From contig NZ_AP019782.1 in the NCBI RefSeq assembly GCF_019669985.1, forward strand, positions 3,776,001-3,840,000: DNA of 64,000 nucleotides, written 5' to 3'. The notes below the pieces were generated by a model. That model was not told the DNA's origin. It saw nothing but the letters and a program-made list of their open reading frames with translations, and ran no database searches. Source of the stretch: Methylogaea oryzae (GTDB lineage: Bacteria; Pseudomonadota; Gammaproteobacteria; Methylococcales; Methylococcaceae). This document shows, in pieces, positions 27,063 through 35,955 of the stretch (its first letter is position 1; each line of letters opens with the position of its first letter). The translations under genes and the position numbers were made by a program.

Positions 27063-28652
27063 TTAATGCCCGCCGCCGGCGTCGGCGGCAGCAGCGGTTT
27101 TGCTTACCCAGGGCGTCAGCAGCAGCGCCAGGAAAAAAATCAGGCCGAGGATGTGGAACAGGGTATTGAGCGTGAGCACCTCGGCTTCCCGCAGCACCAA
27201 GCCATAAAGCTGCTTCAGCGCGGCCGACTCGCCGTTCGGCAGGCCGGCCGCGGCCAAGCGTTCCTGCAAGGCGGCCAGCAGGGATTGCGCCTGGGGCGAA
27301 CCGGGCGTCACCGATTCGCGCAACATCGCGTAGTGTTCCTTGTTCAACTGGATCATCAGGGTATTGGCCACCGCCAAACCGATGGCCCCGCCCAGGTTGC
27401 GCATCAGGTTGTACAGCCCGCTGGCATTTTTCACCTCCTCCGGCGGCAAGCTGCCCAAGGCCAGGGAATTGATCGGCAGGAAACAGAACATGAGGGAAAA
27501 GCCCCGCAGCGCTTGCGGCCAGAAGAACTCCCAGTAGCCGGACTCGTGGGACAGGCTTCCGTTCATCCAGCTTCCCGTGGCGAACCCCGTCAGCCCCAGG
27601 GCCAAGATTAGGCGCGAATCCAGGCGCTGGGCCAGCGGGCCGGCGACGAAGGCCGAAATGAACTGGAACGCGCCGGTGACCATGACGTACTGGCCAATCT
27701 GCAGGCTGTTCAGCCCCTTGACGCTGGCCAGGTACACCGGCATCAGGTACATCAGCGTGAACGAACCGATGCCGAGTATGAAGCTGAACAGGCAGCCCAC
27801 GGCGAAGTTGCGGTTGCGGAAAGCCCACAGATCCACGATGGGATGGCCGATGGTGAGTTCCCGATGGAACATGGCGATGCCGGAGACCAGGGCGGCCAGG
27901 CTGAAAAACACTATCTCCCGGCTCTCGAACCATTGTTCGCGCACGCCCTCCTCCAACACGAACTGCATGCTGCCGAGAAAGGCGACGATGTAGAGGATGC
28001 CGAGAAAATCGATCTTCTCCAGCAACGCCCAGTCGGGCTCGTCCACCCGCACGAAGCGCCAAATCGCCAAACAGGCCAGCAACCCCGGCAACAGGTTGAT
28101 GAGAAACAGCGCTTTCCAGGACACCACCTCGGTGAGATAGCCGCCCAATACCGGCCCCACGGTGGGCGCGACCATGACCACCACGCCGACCACGACGGTC
28201 ATGGTCGGCTGCAAGCGCGCCGGGAACAGCGTGTAAATCACCGCCATGACGGTCGGTATCATCGCGCCGCCGAACACGCCCTGGAAGGCGCGGAACGCCA
28301 CCATGGACGGCAGGTTCCAGGCCAGCACGCACAACAAGCTCATCAAGGTAAAGCCGCCGCAGGCCAGCACGAACAGGATGCGCGTGGAAAAGGCCCGCGC
28401 CAGCCAGCCGGACAGGGGAATGACGACCACTTCCGCCACCAGATAGGCGGTCTGCACCCAAGTGATTTCGTCCCGCGTCGCCGACAACCCCGCCTGGATC
28501 TGCTCCAGGGAGCTGGCGACGATTTGGATGTCCAAGATCGCCATGAAGACCCCCAGCACCATGGCGAAAAATCCCAGCCATTGCTGCGGGGTGAGCCGCC
28601 TTTCGGCCGCCGCGCCGTCGCCGGGGCCTGTGGTTGGAGAAGCCACCGCCAT
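27063..28652 (-). CDS. EmrB-type MFS drug exporter (DHA2, 14 spans)
   Basis: 529 aa. Start of the transporter core QWLGFFAMVLGVFMAILDIQIV, motif A-like GWLARAFSTRILFV, and the DHA2 motif PTVGPVLGGYLTEVVSWKALFLINLLPG (split in two; about residues 150-180). Length and span count fit EmrB. Proton-driven inner membrane pump; it follows the EmrA-like adaptor on the same strand, 6 bp apart, and the outer membrane factor is divergent across the TetR operator. Confidence 0.92.
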   Translation of the reverse strand: MAVASPTTGPGDGAAAERRLTPQQWLGFFAMVLGVFMAILDIQIVASSLEQIQAGLSATRDEITWVQTAYLVAEVVVIPLSGWLARAFSTRILFVLACGGFTLMSLLCVLAWNLPSMVAFRAFQGVFGGAMIPTVMAVIYTLFPARLQPTMTVVVGVVVMVAPTVGPVLGGYLTEVVSWKALFLINLLPGLLACLAIWRFVRVDEPDWALLEKIDFLGILYIVAFLGSMQFVLEEGVREQWFESREIVFFSLAALVSGIAMFHRELTIGHPIVDLWAFRNRNFAVGCLFSFILGIGSFTLMYLMPVYLASVKGLNSLQIGQYVMVTGAFQFISAFVAGPLAQRLDSRLILALGLTGFATGSWMNGSLSHESGYWEFFWPQALRGFSLMFCFLPINSLALGSLPPEEVKNASGLYNLMRNLGGAIGLAVANTLMIQLNKEHYAMLRESVTPGSPQAQSLLAALQERLAAAGLPNGESAALKQLYGLVLREAEVLTLNTLFHILGLIFFLALLLTPWVSKTAAAADAGGGH

Positions 28653-28658
28653 GCCGCG

Positions 28659-29684
28659 CTACTGCACGCGAACTTTGACCAGCGCCGACAGCCCGGGCCG
28701 CAAGCGGCTCAGGTCGGCGCCGGACCGGAAGAGGATCTTCGCCGGCACCCGCCGCACGATTTTGGTGAAATTGCCGCTGGCGTTTTCCGGCGGCAACAGG
28801 CTGAATTCGGCGCCGGAAGCCGGCGCGAAACTGTCCACCACGCCTTCGAAGCGGCTGTCGGGATAAGCGTCGACGCGAATATCCACCGGCTGCCCCGGCT
28901 GCATGCGCGCGATCTGGGTTTCCTTGAAATTAGCCTCAACGAACACCCCCTCGGCGGGAATCAAATAGGCCAGGACGCTGCCGGGCTGCACCAGCTGCCC
29001 GACCTGCACGCTGCGGTTGCCCAACACCCCGGCCATGGGCGCGACGATGCGGGTGTTGGCCAGGTCGATGCGGGCCAGCTCCAACGCGGCCTCGGCCATC
29101 TTCAGGCGGGCTTGGGACTCGCCGATTTGCGCGTCCAGGGAAGCCAAGCGGCTTTCCTCCTCCTGGCGCGCCGAGCGGGTTTTCTCCCGCTGGGCGCTGG
29201 CCTGCTTATGGGCGGAATCGGCCGCGTCGCGGGTTTGCGCCGATACCGCCCCGTCCGCCGCCAGATTGCCGAAGCGCTTCAAGTCCCTGGCCGCTTTTTC
29301 CAGATCGGCGTCCGCGGCGCGGATATTGGCCTCTTCCTGGCGAATTTTGGCGTCCTGGGAATGCTTGTCGGTTTCCAAAGTGCGGATACGCGCCGTTTCC
29401 GCCAGCACCTGCGCCTCGGCCTGGGCCACCCTGGCCTGGAAATCGTGGTCGTCGATCACCACCAGGAGATCGCCCGGCCGCACCCGCTGGTTGTCCTCGA
29501 ACAGCACCTCCTTCACATAACCGCTCTCCTTCGGGCTGATCAGGCTCATATGCGCCTTCAGGTAGGCGTTGTCGGTGCTCTCGAAGGGACGCACGGCCGT
29601 CAGCCAATAGGCCACGCCCGCGCCTATAGCGGCGGTCACGGAGAGAAGTCCAAGAATGGCCTTGGGAGGCACGGAAAGACGCAT
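28659..29684 (-). CDS. EmrA-like membrane fusion protein (HlyD family)
   Basis: 341 aa. One N-terminal span (AILGLLSVTAAIGAGVAYWL) and the HlyD layout: lipoyl half-motifs (STDNAYLKAHMSLISPKESGYVKEV and VAPMAGVLGNRSVQVGQLVQPG), a long coiled-coil hairpin at about 90-195 with heptad-like Ala/Glu/Arg content, and a beta-barrel region. It links the inner membrane pump to an outer membrane channel. First gene of the minus-strand emr pair, starting 17 bp from the operator palindrome. Confidence 0.92.
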   Translation of the reverse strand: MRLSVPPKAILGLLSVTAAIGAGVAYWLTAVRPFESTDNAYLKAHMSLISPKESGYVKEVLFEDNQRVRPGDLLVVIDDHDFQARVAQAEAQVLAETARIRTLETDKHSQDAKIRQEEANIRAADADLEKAARDLKRFGNLAADGAVSAQTRDAADSAHKQASAQREKTRSARQEEESRLASLDAQIGESQARLKMAEAALELARIDLANTRIVAPMAGVLGNRSVQVGQLVQPGSVLAYLIPAEGVFVEANFKETQIARMQPGQPVDIRVDAYPDSRFEGVVDSFAPASGAEFSLLPPENASGNFTKIVRRVPAKILFRSGADLSRLRPGLSALVKVRVQ

Positions 29685-29701
29685 GGGGTTCGGTTGCCTT
29701 A

Positions 29702-29719
29702 CTAAACGGTGTAGTTTAG
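29702..29719. promoter_or_regulatory. TetR operator candidate CTAAAC-N6-GTTTAG
   Basis: An 18-nt palindrome with perfect 6-bp arms in the 85-bp divergent gap between the EmrA-like gene and the TetR gene. Position between the two starts suits control of both directions by the adjacent regulator. Confidence 0.65.
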
Positions 29720-29769
29720 TCTAATCACCAATGCCCCCTCGGCGCAACCCGATACGATCCAGCGATCCC

Positions 29770-30378
29770 ATGAGCACAGTCCCCACCCCCAAGCGCGCGG
29801 CCATACTGGACGCGGCCAAGCGCGTATTCATCGCCCACGGCTACAGCGGCGCCAGCATGGAAGCCATCGCCGAGGCCGCGCCGGTGTCCAAGCCCACGCT
29901 CTACAGCCACTTCAAGGGCAAGCAGGAACTGTTCGCCGCCGTGGTCGCCGGCCAATGCGAGGCCCTGCTCGGCACCCTCTCTCGCGCCCAGGCCGAGCAG
30001 CCGGATGCGCTGTCCGGCCTGAAAGCCGTCGCCCGCTCCTTCGTCGATCTCGTCTACGCGGAAGAAGCCTTGAGCCTCTACCGCATGATCGTCGCCGAAC
30101 AACCGAAGTTTCCCGACCTGGGAACGCTGGTCTACCGCGCCAGCGCCGACCCCATACTGCACCGGCTGTCGTCCTACCTTACCGAGCTGCATGAAAGCGG
30201 CGCCCTGCGCATCCCCGACGTGGCCACCTCGAGCCGGCTGCTGACGAGCATGCTGAAAGGCGACGAACACTTCCGCTGCCTGATGGGGTTGCAGCCGGCC
30301 TTGAGCGAGGCGGAAAAAGAACGGCTGGTCGACGCCGCCGTCGATCTGTTCCTCAAAGGACACGGTTATGCGGCCTGA
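29770..30378 (+). CDS. TetR-family regulator of the efflux system
   Basis: 202 aa from the ATG at 29770 (MSTVPTPKRAAILDAAKRVF). N-terminal HTH: FIAHGYSGASMEAIAEAAPVSKPTLYSHFKGKQELF. The ligand domain resembles AcrR/TetR_C types with a C-terminal dimer helix. It is divergent from emrAB-like genes and overlaps the outer membrane factor gene by 11 nt, so it is likely the local repressor. Confidence 0.9.
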   Translation: MSTVPTPKRAAILDAAKRVFIAHGYSGASMEAIAEAAPVSKPTLYSHFKGKQELFAAVVAGQCEALLGTLSRAQAEQPDALSGLKAVARSFVDLVYAEEALSLYRMIVAEQPKFPDLGTLVYRASADPILHRLSSYLTELHESGALRIPDVATSSRLLTSMLKGDEHFRCLMGLQPALSEAEKERLVDAAVDLFLKGHGYAA

Positions 30379-31795
30379 AGCCGGCTACTTGCTGCTGCTG
30401 TGCGGCCTGGCCGGCTGCACCGTCGGCCCCGATTACCGGGAACCCGCGGCCAGCGTTCCAGACCGCTGGCAAGCCGACCTGCAAGCAGCCGACGCATTGC
30501 GGCCGGTCGAGCGGGAATCCTTGAAGGACTGGTGGAAGCGTTTCGGCGACACCCGGCTGAACCGGCTGATGGACCTAGCCTTGACCGGCAACCTCGACCT
30601 GAAGATGGCCCTGGCCCGCGTCGGCCAGGCGCGCGCCGAACGCCGCGGCACCCGCGCGGAACTCTTCCCCAAGGTCGACGTGGCGGCGGACGCCCAGCGC
30701 AACGTAAACCCATTCCCCGGCTTCGCGCCCGGCCTCAAATTCAACCTGTTCGAACTGGGCTTCGACGCCCTGTGGGAAATCGACCTGTTCGGCCGCCAGC
30801 AACGCCGCCTGGAGGCGGCCTCCGCCGAGCTGGACGCGGCCACGGAGGACTACGCCCAAGCGCTGGTGACGCTGAGCGCGGACTTGGCGCGCGGCTACAT
30901 CGACTACCGTAGCCTGCAGAACCAGCTGCGCATCACCCGCGCCAACCTGGAAGCGCAGCGGCACACGCTGAAACTGACGGAAAAACTCTTCAATGAAGGC
31001 GTCGGCACTCGCCACGACGTGGTGCGGGCGCGGGCGCAGACGGAAGGCACCGAAGCGCGGCTGCCCGCCCTGGAAGCCCAGCTGATCGCCGCCCAGCGGC
31101 AGCTGGAACTGCTGCTGGGCAAGCCACCCGGCGCCCTGGCGGCCGAGCTGGAAGCGCCGGCCGCCGTGCCGGTGGCCCAGGGCAGGGACATACTCGCCTC
31201 GCCGGCGGAAACCATCGGCCGCCGCCCGGACATCCGCATCGCCGAGCGCCGCCTCGCCGCCGCCACCGCCATGCAAGGCGCCGCCACCGCCGAACTGTTC
31301 CCGAAAGTGTCCCTGTCCGCCTTCCTCGGCCTGCGCAACACCGACATCGAATCCCTGTTCAAATCGGCCGCCTTCTCCTACGGCACCGCCGCCAATTTCA
31401 TGCAGCCGCTGCTCAACTTCGGCCGCATCCGCGCCGGCATCGACCTGGCCGAAGCCAAGCAGCAGGAAGCCTACTTGGCCTACGAAAAAGCCGTGCTGGA
31501 CGCCCTGCGGGAAACCGAAACCGCCATGACCCGCTACCTCAAGGAAGAAGTCCGTCGCCAAACCCTGGCCCTCTCGACGGCGGATTTGCGCGAATCGCTG
31601 CGGCTGGCGCAACGGCGCTACACCGAAGGGGTGGCCTCGTTCCTGGACGTGCTGGACGCCCAGCGCGACCTTTACGCCGCCGACATCGAACTGGCGCGTT
31701 CGGAAGCGGAAGCGTCGACGAATTTGATCGCCGTGTACAAGGCGCTGGGCGGCGGCGCGAACGCCGCGCCGCCGCATAATCCAGAAGGGACTTAG
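30368..31795 (+). CDS. NodT-type outer membrane efflux lipoprotein (TolC superfamily)
   Basis: 475 aa. Lipobox LAGC at about residues 15-18 in LLLLCGLAGCTVGPDYREP, the hallmark TVGPDY start of RND/NodT outer membrane factors. Two repeated helical hairpin halves (WWKRFGDTRLNRLMDLAL..., LNFGRIRAGIDLAEAKQQEAY) and the RYTEGVASFLDVLDAQRDL motif. Completes a tripartite pump with the divergent EmrA/EmrB-like proteins; an unusual feature is its translational overlap with the TetR gene. Confidence 0.92.
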   Translation: MRPEAGYLLLLCGLAGCTVGPDYREPAASVPDRWQADLQAADALRPVERESLKDWWKRFGDTRLNRLMDLALTGNLDLKMALARVGQARAERRGTRAELFPKVDVAADAQRNVNPFPGFAPGLKFNLFELGFDALWEIDLFGRQQRRLEAASAELDAATEDYAQALVTLSADLARGYIDYRSLQNQLRITRANLEAQRHTLKLTEKLFNEGVGTRHDVVRARAQTEGTEARLPALEAQLIAAQRQLELLLGKPPGALAAELEAPAAVPVAQGRDILASPAETIGRRPDIRIAERRLAAATAMQGAATAELFPKVSLSAFLGLRNTDIESLFKSAAFSYGTAANFMQPLLNFGRIRAGIDLAEAKQQEAYLAYEKAVLDALRETETAMTRYLKEEVRRQTLALSTADLRESLRLAQRRYTEGVASFLDVLDAQRDLYAADIELARSEAEASTNLIAVYKALGGGANAAPPHNPEGT

Positions 31796-31966
31796 GCGCG
31801 CCTTCCGCGCCGATCGGCGGCAGGGGATGCGTACCCTGGCTGGCTGCGGCCCTTTTTGCGGGGACGGTGTTGGTTCAGAAACCGGCGCCGGGGAGATCCG
31901 TGCCGCAATCGACGGGGCGCCGAACGGAAACGCGATCCCGTCCGCCATGCGGCGCAAGGCCGTCGT
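31796..31966. other. intergenic region between the efflux channel and fba
   Basis: Convergent gap of 171 bp. Contains GATGCGTACCCT-like sequence (about 31826-31837), a possible half of the REP family seen in the cassette islands. No gene or convincing terminator seen. Confidence 0.4.
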
Positions 31967-32977
31967 CTACCGATAACGTTTCGCCATGCCGCTCAACGGA
32001 ATCGCCTTGATCTTGCCGGCGTGCCCGGCGGAACCGAAAGCTTCGTAGCGCGTGCGGCAAAGCGCCTGCATGGCGTCTCGGGCCGCTTGATAGGTCTTGC
32101 GGGCGTCCAATTCCGAGGCATTTTCCGGCTGCGCCAAAAAGCGCCGCATGGCACCGGTGGAGGCCATGCGCAGGTCGGTGTCGATGTTGACCTTGCGCAC
32201 GCCGTATTTGATTCCTTCGACGATTTCCTCGACCGGCACGCCGTAGGTCTCGGGAATTTCGCCGCCGTATTGGTTGATGACTTGCAGCCACTCCTGCGGC
32301 ACCGAGCTGGAGCCGTGCATGACGAAGTGGGTGTTGGGCAAGCGTTGCTGCAAAGCCTTCAAACGGTCGATGACCAGCACTTCGCCGGTGGGCGGCTTGC
32401 TGAACTTATAGGCGCCGTGGCTGGTGCCGATGGCCACCGCCAAGGCGTCGACTTGGGTTTGCTTGACGAATTCCACCGCTTCGTCGGGATCGGTCAGCAA
32501 GCGGCTGTGGTCGGCATCCTGGCGGTTTTCCAGCGAACCCAGGCAGCCGATTTCGCCTTCGACGGATACGCCGCAAGCGTGAGCCATGTTCACCACGGTG
32601 CGGGTCACCGCCACGTTGTATTCGAAGGAAGCGGGCGTTTTCATGTCCTCCAGCAACGAACCGTCCATCATCACCGAGCTGAATCCCGATTGGATGGCTT
32701 GCGCGCACACGGCCGGCGAGGGCGCGTGGTCGCGGTGCATGACCAGGGGAATATGCGGGTATTGCTCGACGGCGGCGAGGATCAGGTGGCGGAGGAATAC
32801 CTCGCCGGCATAGCGATTCGCGCCGGCCGAGCCTTGCATAATCACCGGGCTGTCGCAGGCGTCGGCCGCTTGCATGATGGCCTGGACCTGCTCCATGTTG
32901 CTCACGTTGAACGCGGGAACCGCAAAGCCCTGCTCGGCGGCGTAATCTAAAAGTTGTCGCAACGACACTAAAGCCAT
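31967..32977 (-). CDS. fba: class II fructose-bisphosphate aldolase
   Basis: 336 aa. Metal and substrate motifs of class II aldolases: VMHRDHAPS (zinc His), [24 protein letters not shown] (zinc His), [13 protein letters not shown] (zinc His) and [13 protein letters not shown]. The length suits the CbbA/Fba group used in both glycolysis and the Calvin or ribulose monophosphate cycles. A strong AAGGAGG Shine-Dalgarno lies about 8 nt before the ATG. Single gene, divergent from an unknown protein. Confidence 0.95.
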   Translation of the reverse strand: MALVSLRQLLDYAAEQGFAVPAFNVSNMEQVQAIMQAADACDSPVIMQGSAGANRYAGEVFLRHLILAAVEQYPHIPLVMHRDHAPSPAVCAQAIQSGFSSVMMDGSLLEDMKTPASFEYNVAVTRTVVNMAHACGVSVEGEIGCLGSLENRQDADHSRLLTDPDEAVEFVKQTQVDALAVAIGTSHGAYKFSKPPTGEVLVIDRLKALQQRLPNTHFVMHGSSSVPQEWLQVINQYGGEIPETYGVPVEEIVEGIKYGVRKVNIDTDLRMASTGAMRRFLAQPENASELDARKTYQAARDAMQALCRTRYEAFGSAGHAGKIKAIPLSGMAKRYR

Positions 32978-33211
32978 GATCGGCCCTCCTTAATTTCGGC
33001 GTTATTTTAAATCCTACCCTATCCCCTGGGCAGGTTGCGGCACGGCCGGCGCCGAAATTCGGCGGCACGCCGCCGGAAACGCCGTTATCGGCCCAGTGGT
33101 TTATAGTGTGCAGCCCCCGCGCGACGATGCGGCGCGGGGTTGAGCGATGCGGGCGCGCGCCGCGTCCCGTGGATGAACCAGTCCGACTGTCCTGAACCAG
33201 GGTTTTCCGTT

Positions 33212-33922
33212 ATGAAATGGCCTTTTTTCTTCAAACGTTCCGCCGCCGACGACGGCCGGCTGGATAGCTACAAACGCATGCGGCGGGCGGGACGCGATCT
33301 CAACATGGCGCTCGCCAAACGGCTGCCCAAGGACGCGGTGCCCGAATTCGGCAAAAAACTCGGCCTTTTCAAGGCGGGTACGTTGATCCTGAACAACGAC
33401 GACGAAATCGCAGTGCTGTACGACTATTGCCTGTACCACTACCGGCGCGGCAACAAGAACGTCATCGAACGCTTTCTCGAGCAATCCCCGCCCGCGGCGG
33501 ACTCCTTGGACATGACGCTGTTGCAAGCCATGCTCCAGTCCCGTTTTTCGGCGTTCCGCATCGTAAGCATCACGCCGCGGCAAGGCGCCGTGCTGCTGGA
33601 CCTGGTGCGCGGCGACACCCTGGAGCTGGTTGATCTCGGCATCGCGGAAACCGGCACGGTCGGCACGATCCTGGTCGGCAGGCTCTTGCCGCTGCCGGAC
33701 TTCCACATGTCGACGGGAACCCTGATTCCCCTGTCGGAAGGGGAGTTCGCCGGCAGCATCGTGCCCATCATCGAAAAATTCCTGCCTGCGGGCGAAGACG
33801 GCCGCCGGCCCGCCATGTCGGCCACCCAGGAAGCCTCTTACGTCGGACGGGTGGTCAAGGAGACGCTCCGCGCCGGCGGCATGGAAAACGTGTTTTACAG
33901 CGACATGGAGCGCGTGGGCTGA
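33212..33922 (+). CDS. hypothetical protein, unrecognised
   Basis: 236 aa from the ATG at 33212 (MKWPFFFKRSAADD); an in-frame ATG 36 nt earlier would add 12 residues. No family recognised. It looks soluble: a helical N-terminal part (SYKRMRRAGRDLNMALAKRLP, VLYDYCLYHYRRGNKNVIERFLE) followed by a beta-rich segment (FRIVSITPRQGAVLLDLVRGDTLELVD, VGTILVGRLLPLPDFHMSTG) and a helical end. Codon use is like the core genes, so it is probably a native, conserved protein. Flanked by fba and a DUF1348 gene. Confidence 0.7.
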   Translation: MKWPFFFKRSAADDGRLDSYKRMRRAGRDLNMALAKRLPKDAVPEFGKKLGLFKAGTLILNNDDEIAVLYDYCLYHYRRGNKNVIERFLEQSPPAADSLDMTLLQAMLQSRFSAFRIVSITPRQGAVLLDLVRGDTLELVDLGIAETGTVGTILVGRLLPLPDFHMSTGTLIPLSEGEFAGSIVPIIEKFLPAGEDGRRPAMSATQEASYVGRVVKETLRAGGMENVFYSDMERVG

Positions 33923-33939
33923 CACCGGCCGGCGCCGGC

Positions 33940-34407
33940 TCAAAGCCCCAGTTCGCTCAAGCCGGGGTGATCGTCGGGACGGCGCCCCAAAGGCCAACGG
34001 AACAGCCTTTCCCCTTCCTCGATCGGCAAGTCGTTGATGCTGGCGTAGCGCCGCTGCATCAGGCCGAACTCGTTGAACTCCCAGTTTTCGTTGCCGTAGC
34101 TGCGGAACCAGTGGCCGGAATCGTCGTGCCACTCGTAGGCGAAGCGCACGGCGATGCGATTGCCGGATGTCGCCCACAGCTCCTTGATGAGCCGGTAGTC
34201 CAGCTCCTTGGCCCATTTGCGTTGCAGGAAAGCGCGCACGGCCTCCCGTCCCACGGGAAACTCGCCGCGATTGCGCCAGCGGGTGTCTTCCGTATAGACC
34301 ATCGCCACCCGGTCGGGGTCGCGGGAATTCCAGGCGTCTTCCGCCATGCGCACTTTTTGCGCGGCGGTCTCGGGCGTGAAAGGAGGCAGCGGCGGTTTGG
34401 TTTCCAT
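33940..34407 (-). CDS. DUF1348 (NTF2-like) protein
   Basis: 155 aa. The family pattern is clear: [88 protein letters not shown], then [11 protein letters not shown] and RFRW-like [11 protein letters not shown] SnoaL/NTF2-like fold of unknown activity. Divergent from a TetR regulator with two operators in between; it is the likely regulatory target. Confidence 0.88.
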   Translation of the reverse strand: METKPPLPPFTPETAAQKVRMAEDAWNSRDPDRVAMVYTEDTRWRNRGEFPVGREAVRAFLQRKWAKELDYRLIKELWATSGNRIAVRFAYEWHDDSGHWFRSYGNENWEFNEFGLMQRRYASINDLPIEEGERLFRWPLGRRPDDHPGLSELGL

Positions 34408-34445
34408 GGTCGTTCTCCGGCTAAGGTTTGACGGCGGCTCGCGCC

Positions 34446-34463
34446 GTAGACAAGTCTGTCTAC
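34446..34463. promoter_or_regulatory. TetR operator 1, GTAGACA-N4-TGTCTAC
   Basis: An 18-nt palindrome with perfect 7-bp arms in the gap between the divergent DUF1348 and TetR genes. An identical-arm copy lies 37 bp away. Confidence 0.8.
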
Positions 34464-34482
34464 GTCATGGACTATAGCGGAC

Positions 34483-34500
34483 GTAGACAGAGCTGTCTAC
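34483..34500. promoter_or_regulatory. TetR operator 2, GTAGACA-N4-TGTCTAC
   Basis: Second 18-nt palindrome with the same 7-bp arms (spacer GAGC, so the whole site is GTAGACAGAGCTGTCTAC), ending 9 nt before the TetR ATG. Confidence 0.8.
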
Positions 34501-34509
34501 AATGACCCC

Positions 34510-35112
34510 ATGAACGCTTCCGACCCCGCCGACTCCGCGACTCGCTCCGCGCGCGAACGCATCCTGCTCACCGCCCACGACCTGTTCTACCGCGACGGCA
34601 TTCGCGCCACCGGCATCGACCGGGTCATCGCCGAATCGGGCGTGACCAAGACGACTTTCTACCGGCATTTCCCCAGCAAAAACGATTTGATCCGGGCTTT
34701 CCTGGAATACCGGCACCGGCGCTGGATGGACTGGTTCGGCGCGGCGTTGCTGCGCCACGGGGCGACGCCCGGCGGCGGCCTGGCGCCCCTGGCGCCGGCG
34801 CTGGCGGAATGGTTCCAAAACCCGATCTTCCGTGGCTGCGCCTTCATCAACAGCGTGGCGGAGCTGGGCGGGGTCTTGCCCGACGTGGCCGACATTTCCC
34901 GCCGCCACAAGGACGACATGATGCGCGCCATCCTGGAACTGCTGCCGGAATCCCCCGACCGCCAAGCCGTCGCGGACGCCGTGGCGGTGGCGGTGGACGG
35001 CGCCATCGTCAAGGCGCAGCTGGAATCGTCCCATGGCCGGACGCCGCAAGCGGCCTTGGCGAGCCTGGAACGCATCGCACGGGCGTTGACGGCGGCCGCG
35101 CCCTCCGCCTAG
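34510..35112 (+). CDS. TetR-family regulator
   Basis: 200 aa. HTH: LTAHDLFYRDGIRATGIDRVIAESGVTKTTFYRHFPSKNDLI. C-terminal domain of the TetR_C type found in regulators of small oxidoreductase or NTF2-like genes (WFQNPIFRGCAFINSVAELG). Two near-identical operators precede it, so autoregulation and control of the divergent DUF1348 gene are likely. Confidence 0.9.
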   Translation: MNASDPADSATRSARERILLTAHDLFYRDGIRATGIDRVIAESGVTKTTFYRHFPSKNDLIRAFLEYRHRRWMDWFGAALLRHGATPGGGLAPLAPALAEWFQNPIFRGCAFINSVAELGGVLPDVADISRRHKDDMMRAILELLPESPDRQAVADAVAVAVDGAIVKAQLESSHGRTPQAALASLERIARALTAAAPSA

Positions 35113-35128
35113 GCCGCATCCCGCGCCG

Positions 35129-35824
35129 TTACAAGCCGAACTCGCGCAGGCGGCGCAAATCGTGGATGGTGATTTGTTTTCCGGAGACGGTGATCAAGCC
35201 GGCTTCGGCCAGATCGTGAAAAATGCGCGACAGAGTTTCCGGCTTCAGGTTGAGGTGCGAAGCGACCACCTGCTTGGAAGTGGGCAGGGACAATTCCGCC
35301 TGGCCGTCGCCCTCCTCGGCGCATTGCTCCAGCAAGTAACCGATGACCCGCTGGGCGCTGGAATGCAGGGAATAGGCCTCCACGTCCTGGATCAGGCCGT
35401 GCAGGCGAATGGACAATCCGGCCAGCATTTTGCGGGCGAAGGAATGGTCCCGCTCCAGCATGGCGAAAATGGGGCCGCTGGGAATATGCGCCAATTGGCT
35501 GTCGATCAAGGCTTCGGCGTAAACCGGGTAGGGCCGGTCGAGGAACATCACCGCTTCGCCGAAGCTTTGGTTGGGGCTGATGATTTCCACCACTTTCTCG
35601 TCGCCCTGGGGCGAGCGGAACGCCAGCTTCATCTGGCCGGACAGCACCACGTAAAAGCCGCGGCAGGGATCGCCCTTGTGGAACAAGGTGCCGCCCTTGG
35701 GCAGCGGCTTGGCGTGGACGCCGGCGGTGATGCCGGCCAGTTGTTCCGCGTCCAGGGCGGCGAACAGGGGCAAGCGGGCGAGCTGTTGTTGAATCTGGTC
35801 TTTAGCGGGTTTGTCTTGCTGCAT
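35129..35824 (-). CDS. Crp/Fnr-family regulator, DNR-like (no FNR cysteine cluster)
   Basis: 231 aa. A cNMP-binding-like sensor domain (about 20-135: GTLFHKGDPCRGFYVVLSGQMKLAF, SFGEAVMFLDRPYPVYAEAL) and a C-terminal HTH (SKQVVASHLNLKPETLSRIFHDLAEAGLI). The recognition helix has the E-x2-SR pattern of regulators that bind TTGAT-N4-ATCAA. The four Fe-S cysteines of FNR are missing, which points to a heme/NO-sensing DNR-type protein. It is divergent from hcp, and a perfect cognate box lies between them. Confidence 0.88.
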   Translation of the reverse strand: MQQDKPAKDQIQQQLARLPLFAALDAEQLAGITAGVHAKPLPKGGTLFHKGDPCRGFYVVLSGQMKLAFRSPQGDEKVVEIISPNQSFGEAVMFLDRPYPVYAEALIDSQLAHIPSGPIFAMLERDHSFARKMLAGLSIRLHGLIQDVEAYSLHSSAQRVIGYLLEQCAEEGDGQAELSLPTSKQVVASHLNLKPETLSRIFHDLAEAGLITVSGKQITIHDLRRLREFGL

Positions 35825-35873
35825 GGCGGCCTCCTTTCGCCGGCTAAGCTAACACACTCGAATCGCGCCTCTT

Positions 35874-35889
35874 CTTGATTAGGATCAAG
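35874..35889 (+). promoter_or_regulatory. FNR/DNR box upstream of hcp
   Basis: CTTGATTAGGATCAAG, a perfect TTGAT-N4-ATCAA palindrome extended by one C-G pair. Its centre is 30.5 bp from a TAACAT hexamer, the geometry of a class II activator site centred at about -41.5. Confidence 0.88.
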
Positions 35890-35911
35890 GAAAGCCGTCC
35901 GCTCCCCTCGC

Positions 35912-35917
35912 TAACAT
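35912..35917 (+). promoter_or_regulatory. -10 element of the hcp promoter
   Basis: TAACAT (4/6 to TATAAT), placed where a -10 should fall if the FNR/DNR box is centred at -41.5. The start point would be near 35923 and the leader about 33 nt, with AGGAGA before the ATG. Confidence 0.55.
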
Positions 35918-35955
35918 GCGCGCACTCCCCACCAACGCACTAGGAGATTGCCGCG

